64,000 bases of DNA, taken from contig OY101131.1 in assembly GCA_956465555.1 (NCBI GenBank), forward strand, positions 447,469-511,468. The letters run 5' to 3'. Source of the DNA: Nitzschia sp. pyKryTriq1. Its lineage: Eukaryota; Bacillariophyta; Bacillariophyceae; Bacillariales; Bacillariaceae. Numbering within the stretch: the stretch's first letter is position 1; every line of letters starts with the position of its first letter. Shown here in pieces: positions 40,561-50,190 of this stretch. The notes beneath the pieces are model-generated. The model ran no database searches. It had not been told where the DNA came from and saw only the letters and a list, made by a program, of their open reading frames with translations. The translations under genes were made by a program, and so were the position numbers.

Positions 40561-43500
40561 TTATGCCCATTGAAAAACCTCCAATTTCTCAACGTGGTAT
40601 GCCAGATCATCGCGTCCTTTCGTAGTGCCTTGCTTCGCCTTTTCTTTTGCTTCGGGTGATTTTGGTGATTTTGGTCGCCGTTCCTTGCGACGCCCTGTGC
40701 CACTACTGACCAGAGAGCGGTCGTCACCACCATGTTGGCGAGCCCTCGTTGGTGACCCACTCCCCTCGCGTAGCTTTCTTCGAAGGAGATTATCATTGTT
40801 AGTGTTAGACGCGCTTTTGGGAGATTGGCTTCGAGAGGACTCGTCCTTCGACTGTAGCGAGTGTTCTTTGGCCGAGTGCTTCGTGGGTGTACGATCCTCT
40901 TCGCGACTACGCCCTCGATGTGACCTGCTTTTGATCTTCCTTGGACTTGCTGATGCTTCAAGATCGGTCGGTGAAGATCGGTGACTCCTTCCCGGACTCC
41001 CACTTCGGTGGCGCCGACGCTGCTGGGTACTTGTCGCTTCGTTGGCCTTCTCTTGCCGATTTGGATGGTTCCGCGAATTGCTAGTAGTAGTGGTACTACG
41101 ATATTCTTTCGGCGACACACTCCGTTTCTCACGCCGAGACTTTTCGTCTTCTTTGGGAGATCGGCTCCGCTGGGACCTGCTACTGGTGCCGGGATCTTCT
41201 TTTGAAGATTGGCTTTGTTCGCCCCGCCTCCTGCTGGGAGAGCTTGACTTGGTGGTATGTCTCGAAGGAGACGCGCTTCGTCGACTTCTTCGTCGCTCTT
41301 CATTGGCTTTGGACGAAGACGACTCGTCTTTTTCGTTCTTTGATGTACTATTTTGACGTCGCAGTCGTCGGCGTGCCGGCGCTTGAGAGTCCTGCTTGTC
41401 ATCTGTGCCATCTTCACGGGTACGTTGTTCCGTATTGGCTCCTTCGGAAGGATTCGTTTTGCTGTTTTGTCTTCGTACTCGTCGACGTGTGGGAGTTTGA
41501 GGATCCTTCGGCACCGGTGAAGTGCCTTCGCTATTGGTTTGGTCGATTTCCGAGGGGTCCAAGGAAGGCGTTTCAGAAGGCTTCGAGGTGCTATTTTGTC
41601 GTCGCAATCGCCGGCGTGATGGTGTTTGAGGGTCTTGGACTGATGCCAAGCTTTCGTTGTTTTTACTGTTCACCTCGGACGATTCTATCCTGGACGCTTC
41701 AGAAGAAGGCTTTGATGTACTATTGGGTCTTCGAACTCGTCGACGTGATGGTGTTTGAGGGTCTTGGACTGACGCCAAGCTTTCGTTGTTTCTGCTGCTG
41801 TTCAACTCGGACGATTCCATCCCAGATGCTTCAGAAGAAGGTTTCGATGTACTATTGTGTCTTCGAACTCGGCGGCGTGATGGTGTTTGCGGATCTTGGA
41901 CTGACGATAGGCTTTCGTTGTTTTTCCCTTTCGCCTCGGATGACTCTTTCGGTGCACCGTCTGGAGAATTCGAGCTACTGTTCACGACTCGCGTTCGTCG
42001 GCGTGATGGCGTGCTTGGTTCAACGGGGTCCCTGCTACCACTTCTCTCGCTGGCGGTAGAGAGCGCGGACTGTCGTAGTTTGCTCGGAATTCGTCGGAGT
42101 CTTCCTCGGCTAGGTGTTTGAGGTTCTGTCAAAGGCTCATTGGCGCCCGTCGTGGATGTACGGTTTTGTTGCCTACGGAGCATCCGCTTTCCTGTAATAG
42201 TTCCCTCCAGATCTTGTTTGTTGGAATGTGCATTTTCATCATCGTCACTAATACTGCCACACTTCTGGTCTTCAATTATTGCTTCTTCGGCCTCAAGACT
42301 CGGTCGCGGTAGTGTTTTTCGGCCATCCCCTTGATTTTCTGCTTCTAGACTCGGTCGGGACAAAGGAAATTGCGGGACACCCATCTTGTCCGACGCAAGA
42401 GAGCTATTTGACTGTTTCATTGTCTCATCCGAAATAAGAAATTCTGATGACAGTTCCTCGTCATCATCCATCATCATCATCATACCTGGCGGTTGATCAG
42501 TGTCTTTAGATTTCTTTCCCATGAAAAAACTGTTTCGTTTGACAATACTCCGAGCCTTCGCCTTGACTTTGGCAAATCTTCCTCCCTTGGTTGGCCGATC
42601 GGTTACTTCCACACCACTGTAGGAGGCTCCCATAACTGCCATGTGGTCGTCGGTACCCGAAACATCGGCCGCATCCACCAGAAAGGCACCAGAAGAATCA
42701 GTGGAAGTACTTTTGTTATTGACGGATTCACCTAAAACCCCTCCAATTCGACCCATAATATCATTCCGAGCTTCACTCCGGGCCGCCTGTTTCTTTTTCT
42801 CGCTGGCTCGAATGGGGGAACCGGGACGGCCTTTTGTTCGGATCATGCCCAAGAAGTTAGTTTTCACTTTTTTTGTGGGAGAGAGTGGCGGTTTGGTCGG
42901 ATCGGTGGTGGCTGCCGAAAAGGTCTTAGTAGTGTCTCCTTCCGAAGAAGCAGCCGGGCCGACTGCTTGCTCGGCAAGTTCCACTCCACCACCATCATCA
43001 TCATCATCGCCGGATGACGATGTCTTTGCCAAAGAAGAAGCAGCCGCTGACCGCAACATACTCAAGCGATTCTTCAAATTCTTTTTGATCTGCTTGGTCG
43101 GAGATAGAAAAGTACTAGGTCCCTCGGTAGTATTCGCTGTAGCCGCAGCAGCACCTGATGACGGATCATCCTTTTGCTGCTGCAGTTCGGTGTGAATAGT
43201 TCCCTCCTCAGTACTCGTAGTTGCTTTTATATTTCCAGAATTCGACGCCCGCAACTTGCCCAATCCAGCCTTGAAGTTTTTCAACACTGAAGTCTTTCCT
43301 TTTGATCCCTGCTTGGGACTATCATTATTTGCGTCACCACCAAAGCTTCTGCCTTCTTTTTTCTTGCTGAGTGAGACAGGCTGCTGATCGGCACTTGGCG
43401 AGTAACTATTTTCTTCTTCCGCATCTTCTTCCTTTTGTTGTACTAGTTCTTCTTCCCCGTCAAGTACAGAAGTAGCAGACGGCGACTCCATTCTAGATTC

Positions 43501-43605
43501 ACTCGTGGGAGTATCCATGGTCGAAGCGGCAGTCGCTACTGTGACGACCGAGTCTGTGGTATGGACCGCGACGGCGGCACTCGACGAGGCTACCGCGGCC
43601 GCCAT
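40561..43605 (-). CDS. Large disordered basic protein with DPQTPSRRR repeats
   Basis: 1,014 residues from the ATG at 43605, which sits in a strong ACCATGG context; the frame extends 13 codons further. No folded domain is visible. The N-terminal third is Ser/Ala/Lys-rich with SPTKQIKKNLKNRL and SPTKKVKTNFLGMI modules. Residues about 525-760 hold four to six copies of a 43-44-residue unit with core QDPQTPSRRRVRRxNSTSK, each with a TP-S/T-RRR site. The DNA repeat spacing is 129 and 132 bp. The C-terminal part is Arg/Ser rich (RSxSPxR), like SR proteins. The pattern suggests a heavily phosphorylated nuclear, RNA- or chromatin-linked scaffold, or a silica-associated cationic protein. Neither is shown; no signal peptide is seen, which argues against the latter. 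Confidence 0.75.
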   Translation of the reverse strand: MAAAVASSSAAVAVHTTDSVVTVATAASTMDTPTSESRMESPSATSVLDGEEELVQQKEEDAEEENSYSPSADQQPVSLSKKKEGRSFGGDANNDSPKQGSKGKTSVLKNFKAGLGKLRASNSGNIKATTSTEEGTIHTELQQQKDDPSSGAAAATANTTEGPSTFLSPTKQIKKNLKNRLSMLRSAAASSLAKTSSSGDDDDDGGGVELAEQAVGPAASSEGDTTKTFSAATTDPTKPPLSPTKKVKTNFLGMIRTKGRPGSPIRASEKKKQAARSEARNDIMGRIGGVLGESVNNKSTSTDSSGAFLVDAADVSGTDDHMAVMGASYSGVEVTDRPTKGGRFAKVKAKARSIVKRNSFFMGKKSKDTDQPPGMMMMMDDDEELSSEFLISDETMKQSNSSLASDKMGVPQFPLSRPSLEAENQGDGRKTLPRPSLEAEEAIIEDQKCGSISDDDENAHSNKQDLEGTITGKRMLRRQQNRTSTTGANEPLTEPQTPSRGRLRRIPSKLRQSALSTASERSGSRDPVEPSTPSRRRTRVVNSSSNSPDGAPKESSEAKGKNNESLSSVQDPQTPSRRRVRRHNSTSKPSSEASGMESSELNSSRNNESLASVQDPQTPSRRRVRRPNSTSKPSSEASRIESSEVNSKNNESLASVQDPQTPSRRRLRRQNSTSKPSETPSLDPSEIDQTNSEGTSPVPKDPQTPTRRRVRRQNSKTNPSEGANTEQRTREDGTDDKQDSQAPARRRLRRQNSTSKNEKDESSSSKANEERRRSRRSASPSRHTTKSSSPSRRRGEQSQSSKEDPGTSSRSQRSRSPKEDEKSRREKRSVSPKEYRSTTTTSNSRNHPNRQEKANEATSTQQRRRHRSGSPGRSHRSSPTDLEASASPRKIKSRSHRGRSREEDRTPTKHSAKEHSLQSKDESSRSQSPKSASNTNNDNLLRRKLREGSGSPTRARQHGGDDRSLVSSGTGRRKERRPKSPKSPEAKEKAKQGTTKGRDDLAYHVEKLEVFQWA

Positions 43606-44575
43606 GGTTGGTTGGAAGTTTGTTGGATGGAACTTTGCGCACAAAATCTACAATCGACACCCACACCCTCCCAAATCAGACTATCTCACTACGAAAACTG
43701 CACTGACTGACTGTTATGCACGCATGAAGCTGTTGGACTGTATTGCTGAATAAAGGAATGGATGACTGACTGACTGCATACATGCATGTATGGACAAGGA
43801 AAACAGCCGGACATGCACAAAAGTGATACTGTACCGGTAGGTGAGTACCTGTAGTAGAAGAGATCCATCGATCGTCGCATCGCTCTCAGCAAGAAGTTTC
43901 TTCCCAGAGACCACACGCATGTTCCATACCGGAAGCTTTGCGGTCACACGTGTACGCGTTTCCAGTTTACGCGCGCCAGACAACCTATTTTTTGTATCCG
44001 GCTTTTTCGCATTCATGCACCAAAATAGGCCAGGAAGAACAGCAACTCCTTAACTAATCTTTTAGAGTGCCTGTCACATTCCTGTCGCATCATGATCGTG
44101 AAAAGACTCCAATAATAATTTTGATTGATTGATTCGATTGTTTGGGGCGTTGTACCGGTATGGTACTCCAGTACACGACAGGGGGACCGGCACAGTAGTT
44201 CTTACGTTGTTTAGCTAGTAGTCTACCTTTCAAATAATACCTTACATAGAACAGGGAAGAGACGACTCCTCTCTCTACTCGTACTAGACAACATGCGACG
44301 ATACAGCAAGAACGCTTGAGATGAAGGAGGGTCGTCATATATATTAGATAGATGATGATGAAGTTAAAGAAGAGAAGCTGATGTAGACGGAATATTCCAC
44401 TTCGGCGGTCGTCCTCTAGTGGGGCTTCTTTCTTTCTTTCTTTCTTTCTTGTTTCTTGACTTCCTAAAGTACAAATGGGGGAGACGAGCTGATGCTCCCC
44501 CCTTTGCTATCAATGTACGTGGAGGGACCTCGACTGCCACCCCTCAAGTTCGCCTCGACATCGGTTGTAGTCCTA
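43606..44575. other. Spacer with TACCGGTA sites and a (TTTC)n tract
   Basis: TACCGGTA lies at 43832-43839 and 44153-44160, and (TTTC)n at about 44425-44450. No gene is seen. Confidence 0.5.
44425..44450. repeat. (TTTC)n microsatellite
   Basis: Six TTTC units lie in non-coding DNA near the 3' end of the membrane-protein gene. Confidence 0.9.
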
Positions 44576-45496
44576 CTACCAGTCACTCATTGTTGTACGT
44601 CGTTGTTGATAAGAAGAACGGCGATAATAGTAGCCACCACCCGCATGATGATGCTGATGATTTTGTCTTGTTGTTGCTCCTCGTGTGGCTCGTGCTGGTC
44701 TCCATTGGCAACCTTGATGATTTCTTTCGCCTTGATCCTTGTTGTTGTCGCGGCTGGTGGCACAATTTTCTCCGACTATAGCACCAAGAGCAAAGACCAC
44801 AAAAAACCCAACGACGCCTACCACGGCGAGAGTCCCGATCTCCAAGAGTTCACCCGTAAAACTACTGGTCCTTGCACTAGTTGACGCATCCTCGCGGTCG
44901 TCGTTCTTCCGGTTGGGGGGTTCTTCTCGTGGTCGGTGATCATCCTCCTCAGCCACCAGTCCTCCAGAAGCCACTACTGGTACTACCACCTCGTTATTGT
45001 TGATTGATGATGGTGACTCTTCTTCTCCTTCTCGTCCCTGATTCATAGTACTACTAGATGCCGCCGCTTTGGAAGAATGACTAATAGGAGCGTCGGGAAG
45101 ATCTTCAAAGTAGTAGCGCTTGTTGCTTTCGTCATCCTCATCATGAGTACTGTGCGTGGTGTTCCCGCGTTCTTGTGATTGCGGGTAGTCATTAGCCCCC
45201 TTTTCGTTTTCCCTCTTGCTGCTGCCAGCGACAAGCAACATATCATCATCCTCGTCGTCATCGGAGAAGGGGGGCGCCGAGGAAAACGAGTCAGCACTAC
45301 TAATACTTGGTGCGGTGATGGTGCTGGGCCAGCGCGGATCGGCAGCTGGGTCGTGGATTGAAGACGAATCCACCATGCTATTGTTGGTGTTCGTTGCTGT
45401 TCCAGGCCGCTGCTGCTGGTGCTCGTCCTCCTCGTCGCCTGGGGGCCGTGGCGGCCCAGCAAGCTTGCCATGATGATTTTGTTTTTTGATTAGCAT
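44576..45496 (-). CDS. Single-pass membrane protein with long acidic N-terminus, unknown
   Basis: 306 residues. Residues 1-205 are polar and disordered (Asp, Glu, Ser, Asn). A membrane segment lies at about residues 218-240 (IGTLAVVGVVGFFVVFALG). The tail is short, basic and His/Tyr/Arg rich (HHHAGGGYYYRRSSY). There is no signal peptide, so a tail-anchored or type II layout is likely. No family is recognised. The coherent membrane span and ATG context support a real gene. Confidence 0.55.
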   Translation of the reverse strand: MLIKKQNHHGKLAGPPRPPGDEEDEHQQQRPGTATNTNNSMVDSSSIHDPAADPRWPSTITAPSISSADSFSSAPPFSDDDEDDDMLLVAGSSKRENEKGANDYPQSQERGNTTHSTHDEDDESNKRYYFEDLPDAPISHSSKAAASSSTMNQGREGEEESPSSINNNEVVVPVVASGGLVAEEDDHRPREEPPNRKNDDREDASTSARTSSFTGELLEIGTLAVVGVVGFFVVFALGAIVGENCATSRDNNKDQGERNHQGCQWRPARATRGATTRQNHQHHHAGGGYYYRRSSYQQRRTTMSDW

Positions 45497-46166
45497 TTTA
45501 AATATGTTCTCATTTGTTTGCTTTTGCTGGACGATGATGGCAAAAGAATCAAATATACGACTCTCTTCTATCTGGAGCGGGGGGAGACTGATGGTTTGAA
45601 TGACACAAAAGATCTTTTGTGATCATGATGTTCCTTGTTCGTTCCATCGAGTGTATGATTTTACGCGTATGATAGAACGCATGTTCTCGCAATTCTCAAA
45701 CGTGCTTGTCTCTAAGCAGGCGTCTCGCGCAGAAGAGCACGCAGAACATCTAGCTGGGATCAATTGGACTAACACGACTTCATTGTGCCGCCCCGGCCCC
45801 GCGCAGAACAAAACGGCTACAAAGGAGGGGAAAAGAAAAGGAAAAAGAAAAGGAAAAAGAAGAAGATTGGTGTCACATGCGTTAAATAAAGAAAACAATC
45901 CGCCGCGCCTGGTATTTTAACGCGCCTTTTGACCTCCGGGTTCCTTATGAGCCATCGAAAATTTCGCATCCAAAATTTAAAATCTCGAATTGCACAGACC
46001 GATGACCGATGACCGATGACACTTTCCTGCACCTGAAGATTCTATATTGCTACCCAATGAATGAGATTCCCTAACCACAGCAGGAACTCGTGAATTGAGA
46101 TGGGTGGAGGGAATCCTTACCTCCAATCTCGAGACAGCCTGCGAGAGATTCCATGCACCGGTGATG
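45497..46166. other. Spacer with short 7-bp tandem repeat
   Basis: GACCGAT is repeated three times at 45997-46020. No gene is certain. Confidence 0.4.
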
Positions 46167-46526
46167 TCAGCAAGCTGACGCAAAAATTTCGCAAAGCGAA
46201 GCCTCATTATTGTCGAAGACACCTTCATTCTCAAAGTGTTTTCTTGGACCAAAGGTTTGGTCCTTTGCATGAAAAGTGTACATTATAACGCTTTTGCCAT
46301 CCTTGGCGATGATAATCTCACCATCCCAACCTTCGGGGAGCTTCCAGGAAATACGGATGCGCCCACCATCATTGTTCAAAACTATGCTCTTGGTTGGCGA
46401 GCACTGGTTTCTCACCCAAGCTGGCTGAGTCTCAAACAAATGTTGAGCAGCAGCATTATGGTTCATTGTCGAACAAGGTAGGAGATGATGAATGAATGAT
46501 GACGAGAATTTTGTGAGAGATCTCAA
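46167..46526 (-). CDS. Small hypothetical protein, possibly interrupted
   Basis: 119 residues from 46526, or 99 from Met21 (46466). A strand-rich core (RIRISWKLPEGWDGEIII and SVIMYTFHAKDQTFG) looks protein-like. The frame closes at 46167. An overlapping minus-strand frame (about 46220-46110) reads FAKFLRQLADITGAWNLSQAV and ends at a GTAAGG, so the true gene may continue there through a frameshift or another exon. No family is recognised. Confidence 0.35.
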   Translation of the reverse strand: MRSLTKFSSSFIHHLLPCSTMNHNAAAQHLFETQPAWVRNQCSPTKSIVLNNDGGRIRISWKLPEGWDGEIIIAKDGKSVIMYTFHAKDQTFGPRKHFENEGVFDNNEASLCEIFASAC

Positions 46527-47512
46527 TCAGTGATGCGCATCAATCCAATTTGCAAAATTACCCATCATCATCAGCCCACGATTCGAGATGCACGATTGAT
46601 TGGTGCGAGACTCTTTCCGATTGGTGCGACTCACGACTTGTTCAACGCAAAGCACAAGCAATTTTTATATTGAATTGTATCCAGAGAAAAGGATGTTATG
46701 CACAGCGCCAGCCGAACCCACAACTTTGTGGGGTGGACAGGCGCGCGCAACGCCGACCCACAATGTTGTGGGGTCGCGCCGGGCAGTCACCAATCCGCGC
46801 AACGCCGACCCACAATGTTGTGGGGTCGCGCCGGGCAGTTACCAATTCGAGCAACGCCGACCCACAATGTTGTAGGATATGGTTCATACCTATGACCCAG
46901 AACCCACAAAGTTGTGGGGTCGCGCCGGCCGGTACTTCACTTATTGACATTCGCGACCATGTGAAATTTCAGCGCGCGGTAAACGATGTGCTCGGAGCCC
47001 AAAAGACGTGGCCGACTGTAAAAGGGGAGTTCGAATTATTGGGGGAAGCCACGTTTGACACATCTCCCAGAGTGACCAAAACCGAGCTCGGCGAGCCGGC
47101 GCGGCATGTTTTCAAATAAAAAAGCGACCGGCGCGGCTCGAGATGTAGATTGCACTCGTACCGGCGGGTGTCTTTCTTGCCGTTTCGTTCTAACTGTACC
47201 GGTACAGGTACAAGTACAAGTACCGTAGTCTCTACTCGCGGTAGGCTCATTCATTCATGTTGTACCAGGCACTGTAGACTACGTTGCGGTGTCGTCACGA
47301 TCACACCAAGAACAGACAACAGACAGCAGACACCAGACAACGGCTCATCAAGCCTCGACGCCTCCCTTGACAAGTACCGGTAGCAATAAGAGCAGGACAT
47401 CGAGGGAAACAAGGCTCAGAGACAGGGTTCATTGATTGATTCTCGTGACACCCGATCACAACTCTGCCAGTACGTTAGTGATCACTCATTCTGTTTTAAT
47501 GCAACAAGCAAC
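46527..47512. other. Spacer with palindrome array and GTAC motifs
   Basis: The palindrome array (46717-46918) is followed by TACCGGTA sites at 47197-47204 and 47374-47381. No gene is supported; the apparent frames over the array come from the repeats. Confidence 0.55.
46717..46918. repeat. Array of five CCCACAA-NN-TTGTGGG palindromes
   Basis: Copies start at 46717, 46757, 46809, 46861 and 46903 (spacings 40, 52, 52, 42 bp). Four are perfect 7+2+7 hairpins and one (46861) has a single mismatch. Three are followed by GTCGCGCCGG. The middle copies are a true 52-bp tandem repeat including CAACGCCGA and GGGCAGT-ACCAAT flanks. Confidence 0.92.
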
Positions 47513-49696
47513 ATGGTCAAAAAAGCCAAAAAGTTGACAGTCTCTGCTGGATCCTGCCAGGCGATCCGCCAAAAATTGCCCGATGCGCTCAAGGAGAAAT
47601 TTGGAAGTCTGGGCTTTGTCAAGTGGACGTGTGCGTACTCTCCCGTTCTCATTGTAGATCCCATGCAAATGGTGCTGGCCAAAGAAATCCCCGAAGGAAT
47701 TTATCATGCTTGGATTTATCAACTCTATTTGAATTCGAGTTATGGGAATCGATTAGACGGTGATGACGAAGAAAACGAAAACGACGAAGGAGACGAAGAG
47801 ACGCCGTTGGAGTTGCTGCCCGTGTTGATTTTTTGGTTTGGGACGCAGTATGAATTTTCGATAGTACGATTTTCCCATGTGATGGACTGGAAGGAAGGGT
47901 GTCGCAAGGGATACAACAAGTTGCCCCCCTTTATGGATACGCGGATTCAAACCTTGCATCGGCCTGTGCCGGCCGTGTATGCGTTACTGGACGATGCTTT
48001 GAAGCGCGTGGACGTCAAACTGCGGCCCGAAGAGCGGTCCTTGGCAGTGGTGACTTGTCATAGCAAAAAGAAGAAACAACCAGTGGTATTGAATGAATGG
48101 CATGCTTTGGCAATGGGAATTCCTCCACAAATTCACGCATGGGAAGAAAACAAGGCAATGTTGATGCCAGAGTTGCCCCTATCCGAATTGTTTGGTCAGA
48201 TTGCGTTTTTGCCCCGCAAATGCGGCCAGCATAACTACCATCATCCTGTTTTGGTGTTGAACCCCTTTCGGGTACCACCTCAGATGCGGACTGAATGGTT
48301 CCACAAATGCAGCTCGGGACAATATATCATGGTGTATTGGATGGGGGCCTACACGTCGGGTCGGATGCAGCAAGGCGTGTATACCTGTCACAAACCGTCC
48401 GACTTGATTCCCTACGAAGAGGGAGAACAAAAGGGGTATGATAAAGTGCCACGAGACATCATGCGTGACTACAACCAGTTAAATTTGCCAGCGAAACGAC
48501 TATATGGTATTGACTGGTGGGTGTGTGGGACAATGTGGGAATTGCCGCAGGCACTCGAAAGGGAACCAAAGGATAGATGGGGAGGTCTGGAAGATTTCGA
48601 AGAAGATCACGATGATGATTTTGATTACTATCGGGAGTGTCTATCTTCGGCAAAGGAAGCAGACAAAGCAAAGGAACAACACAAACAACAAAAAGGCGGC
48701 AAAAAAGAGAGAAAGAAACAGCCCAAAATCCCCAGGCCAACCAAAGAGGTGTTTCTGGATGATCTGGAGGAGGACGACGACGACGAGACGTCAGACGAAG
48801 ATGCCAGCATTCCTGCGGAGGAAGAAGAAGAAGATGATGATGATGAATCGACCAGTACCGAGGATTTTCCGGTGGAACCAGTGCGCATATCTCCACGGCT
48901 CAATGGTGCGAAATCAGCATCTCCTGCTGCTTCGGAAGAAAAAGGATTGTTTGATGATTCTTCAGAAGAACCCTCACCATCACCTCGTCGAAAAAGGCTA
49001 CGGGTGTCACCGACGCCCACAAAAGCTGCTAGAAAGAGATCGAGCCCGAGAACGCCGAAAAGTCCCAAGCAGCCGAGCCCCAGTATCTTTGCGGACGCTT
49101 CGTTTGACGAAACGAAGGATGCCGTGGATTCCTTGTTTAGTAGTAGAGGACTTGCAAAGAAGAATGAAGAATTGGACGATCAAAAACGACCGGGAAAGAT
49201 AAATTTATCACCTCGAAGTAAGGTCATGGCCAAAGACAGCAATACTTCATTGTCGAATCGTCGCCACCATGCTCTCTCCGCCTTTGAATCCCAAGGTTCA
49301 CTGAAAATCCCGCTTCGTGAGGAAGACGCAGAGAGGACAGAGCAGTCGACGGAGATTGATACTGCATCTTCGAGCGGTGCTCAAAACCCATCATCCGTTA
49401 CGGCATCCGTGGCAGTGGAAGAAATACCATCAGATGAACTATTGCACGATGCTGTGGAACACAGCTTGTTGGGATGCGCTGCCTATTTACAAGAAGAATC
49501 CCAAAAGACCACTGGAAAACGGCAGAAACGAAAGGTATCGCAGATGCTATTGTCGCCACCAACGAACCGAAAGAGCACTACTACTACGAAAGCTCCAGAT
49601 CGCATTCTGCAGTTGAAAAAACGAAAGGAAGAGACACACCAAAAAGCTCTTGGTGTCATGGAGCAGTTGAAAAAGGAGGAGGGCGACGGAAATTAA
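47513..49696 (+). CDS. Nuclear-type protein with two PWWP-like domains
   Basis: 727 residues from the ATG at 47513 (AACATGG context). The open frame reaches up to 47432 without an ATG. Two related modules occur in the N-terminal half. Module 1 (residues about 25-150) has FVKWTCAYSPVLIVDP and VLIFWFGTQYEFSIV, then DWKEGCRKGYNKLP. Module 2 (about 215-330) has IAFLPRKC, PVLVLNPFRVP and YWMGAYTSG, then PYEEGEQKGYDKVP. The pattern (aromatic start, FWFGT-like strand, WxEGxxKGY helix) resembles PWWP domains that read methylated histone tails and DNA. The rest is acidic, with several SP/TP basic clusters (SPRRKRLR, TPTKAARKR) and a C-terminal helix. A chromatin role is inferred. Confidence 0.68.
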   Translation: MVKKAKKLTVSAGSCQAIRQKLPDALKEKFGSLGFVKWTCAYSPVLIVDPMQMVLAKEIPEGIYHAWIYQLYLNSSYGNRLDGDDEENENDEGDEETPLELLPVLIFWFGTQYEFSIVRFSHVMDWKEGCRKGYNKLPPFMDTRIQTLHRPVPAVYALLDDALKRVDVKLRPEERSLAVVTCHSKKKKQPVVLNEWHALAMGIPPQIHAWEENKAMLMPELPLSELFGQIAFLPRKCGQHNYHHPVLVLNPFRVPPQMRTEWFHKCSSGQYIMVYWMGAYTSGRMQQGVYTCHKPSDLIPYEEGEQKGYDKVPRDIMRDYNQLNLPAKRLYGIDWWVCGTMWELPQALEREPKDRWGGLEDFEEDHDDDFDYYRECLSSAKEADKAKEQHKQQKGGKKERKKQPKIPRPTKEVFLDDLEEDDDDETSDEDASIPAEEEEEDDDDESTSTEDFPVEPVRISPRLNGAKSASPAASEEKGLFDDSSEEPSPSPRRKRLRVSPTPTKAARKRSSPRTPKSPKQPSPSIFADASFDETKDAVDSLFSSRGLAKKNEELDDQKRPGKINLSPRSKVMAKDSNTSLSNRRHHALSAFESQGSLKIPLREEDAERTEQSTEIDTASSSGAQNPSSVTASVAVEEIPSDELLHDAVEHSLLGCAAYLQEESQKTTGKRQKRKVSQMLLSPPTNRKSTTTTKAPDRILQLKKRKEETHQKALGVMEQLKKEEGDGN

Positions 49697-49758
49697 AATC
49701 ACTAGTAAATCGCCCATCTGCAATTGGAACTATTGTAGAAAGCCCACGTATGTCTATT

Positions 49759-50190
49759 TTATAATTCGAAATCTTTCATTCTGGCAGCGAGGCTTTCCTT
49801 TAGTAGCATAGCCTCGGGCAGCGATAGTAATAGTGTCAAGTCGTGTGGTATTCTTTCTCCGGTAGTATGCCGACCCGTCGGGTCTGGTGGAGAGCCAGGA
49901 TCGATGCACCACGATCCACACGTCGAGTGAAGAGCACACGGGCTTTTTGTTCTCGAAGGCAGTTTAAGATAATCACCATTCGACCTGTGGTCGACCTCAA
50001 TATCCCCCCATCGATTTCCAGTTACACACCTTCGCCGTCCCCGTTTCTTCTCCCTTCGCCGCTGTTTTTTGTGCGTCGACGAATCCAAGCTCGATAATGA
50101 TTTGGCGTTATCATTCACCATTTTTATTGGCGATGTAGGGCAACTGTGGTCGGAATGTCTTGCTATAAGGTCAGAAAGGAATTGTTCCAT
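49759..50190 (-). CDS. Small basic hypothetical protein
   Basis: 143 residues. The N-terminal helix (MEQFLSDLIARH) is followed by a basic cluster (KKQRRREKKRGRRR, nuclear-signal-like), then a Cys-containing middle and a C-terminal helix (LPEAMLLKESLAARMKDFEL). It lies 62 bp from the convergent PWWP-like gene. No family is recognised; a real small gene is moderately likely. Confidence 0.4.
   Translation of the reverse strand: MEQFLSDLIARHSDHSCPTSPIKMVNDNAKSLSSLDSSTHKKQRRREKKRGRRRCVTGNRWGDIEVDHRSNGDYLKLPSRTKSPCALHSTCGSWCIDPGSPPDPTGRHTTGERIPHDLTLLLSLPEAMLLKESLAARMKDFEL

Noticed and set aside
41202-42059. 285-codon plus-strand frame with repeated LVDVMVFEGLGLTPSFRCF-like units
   Set aside because: The repeats are the antisense image of the TP-RRR repeats in the real minus-strand gene.
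46717-46918. Repeat-spacer array resembling a CRISPR
   Set aside because: The units are short palindromes in eukaryotic DNA, the spacers are related to each other, and no cas-like gene is near.
46550-47119. 189-codon plus-strand frame over the palindrome array
   Set aside because: Its apparent protein repeats arise from the DNA array itself; no domain and no start context.
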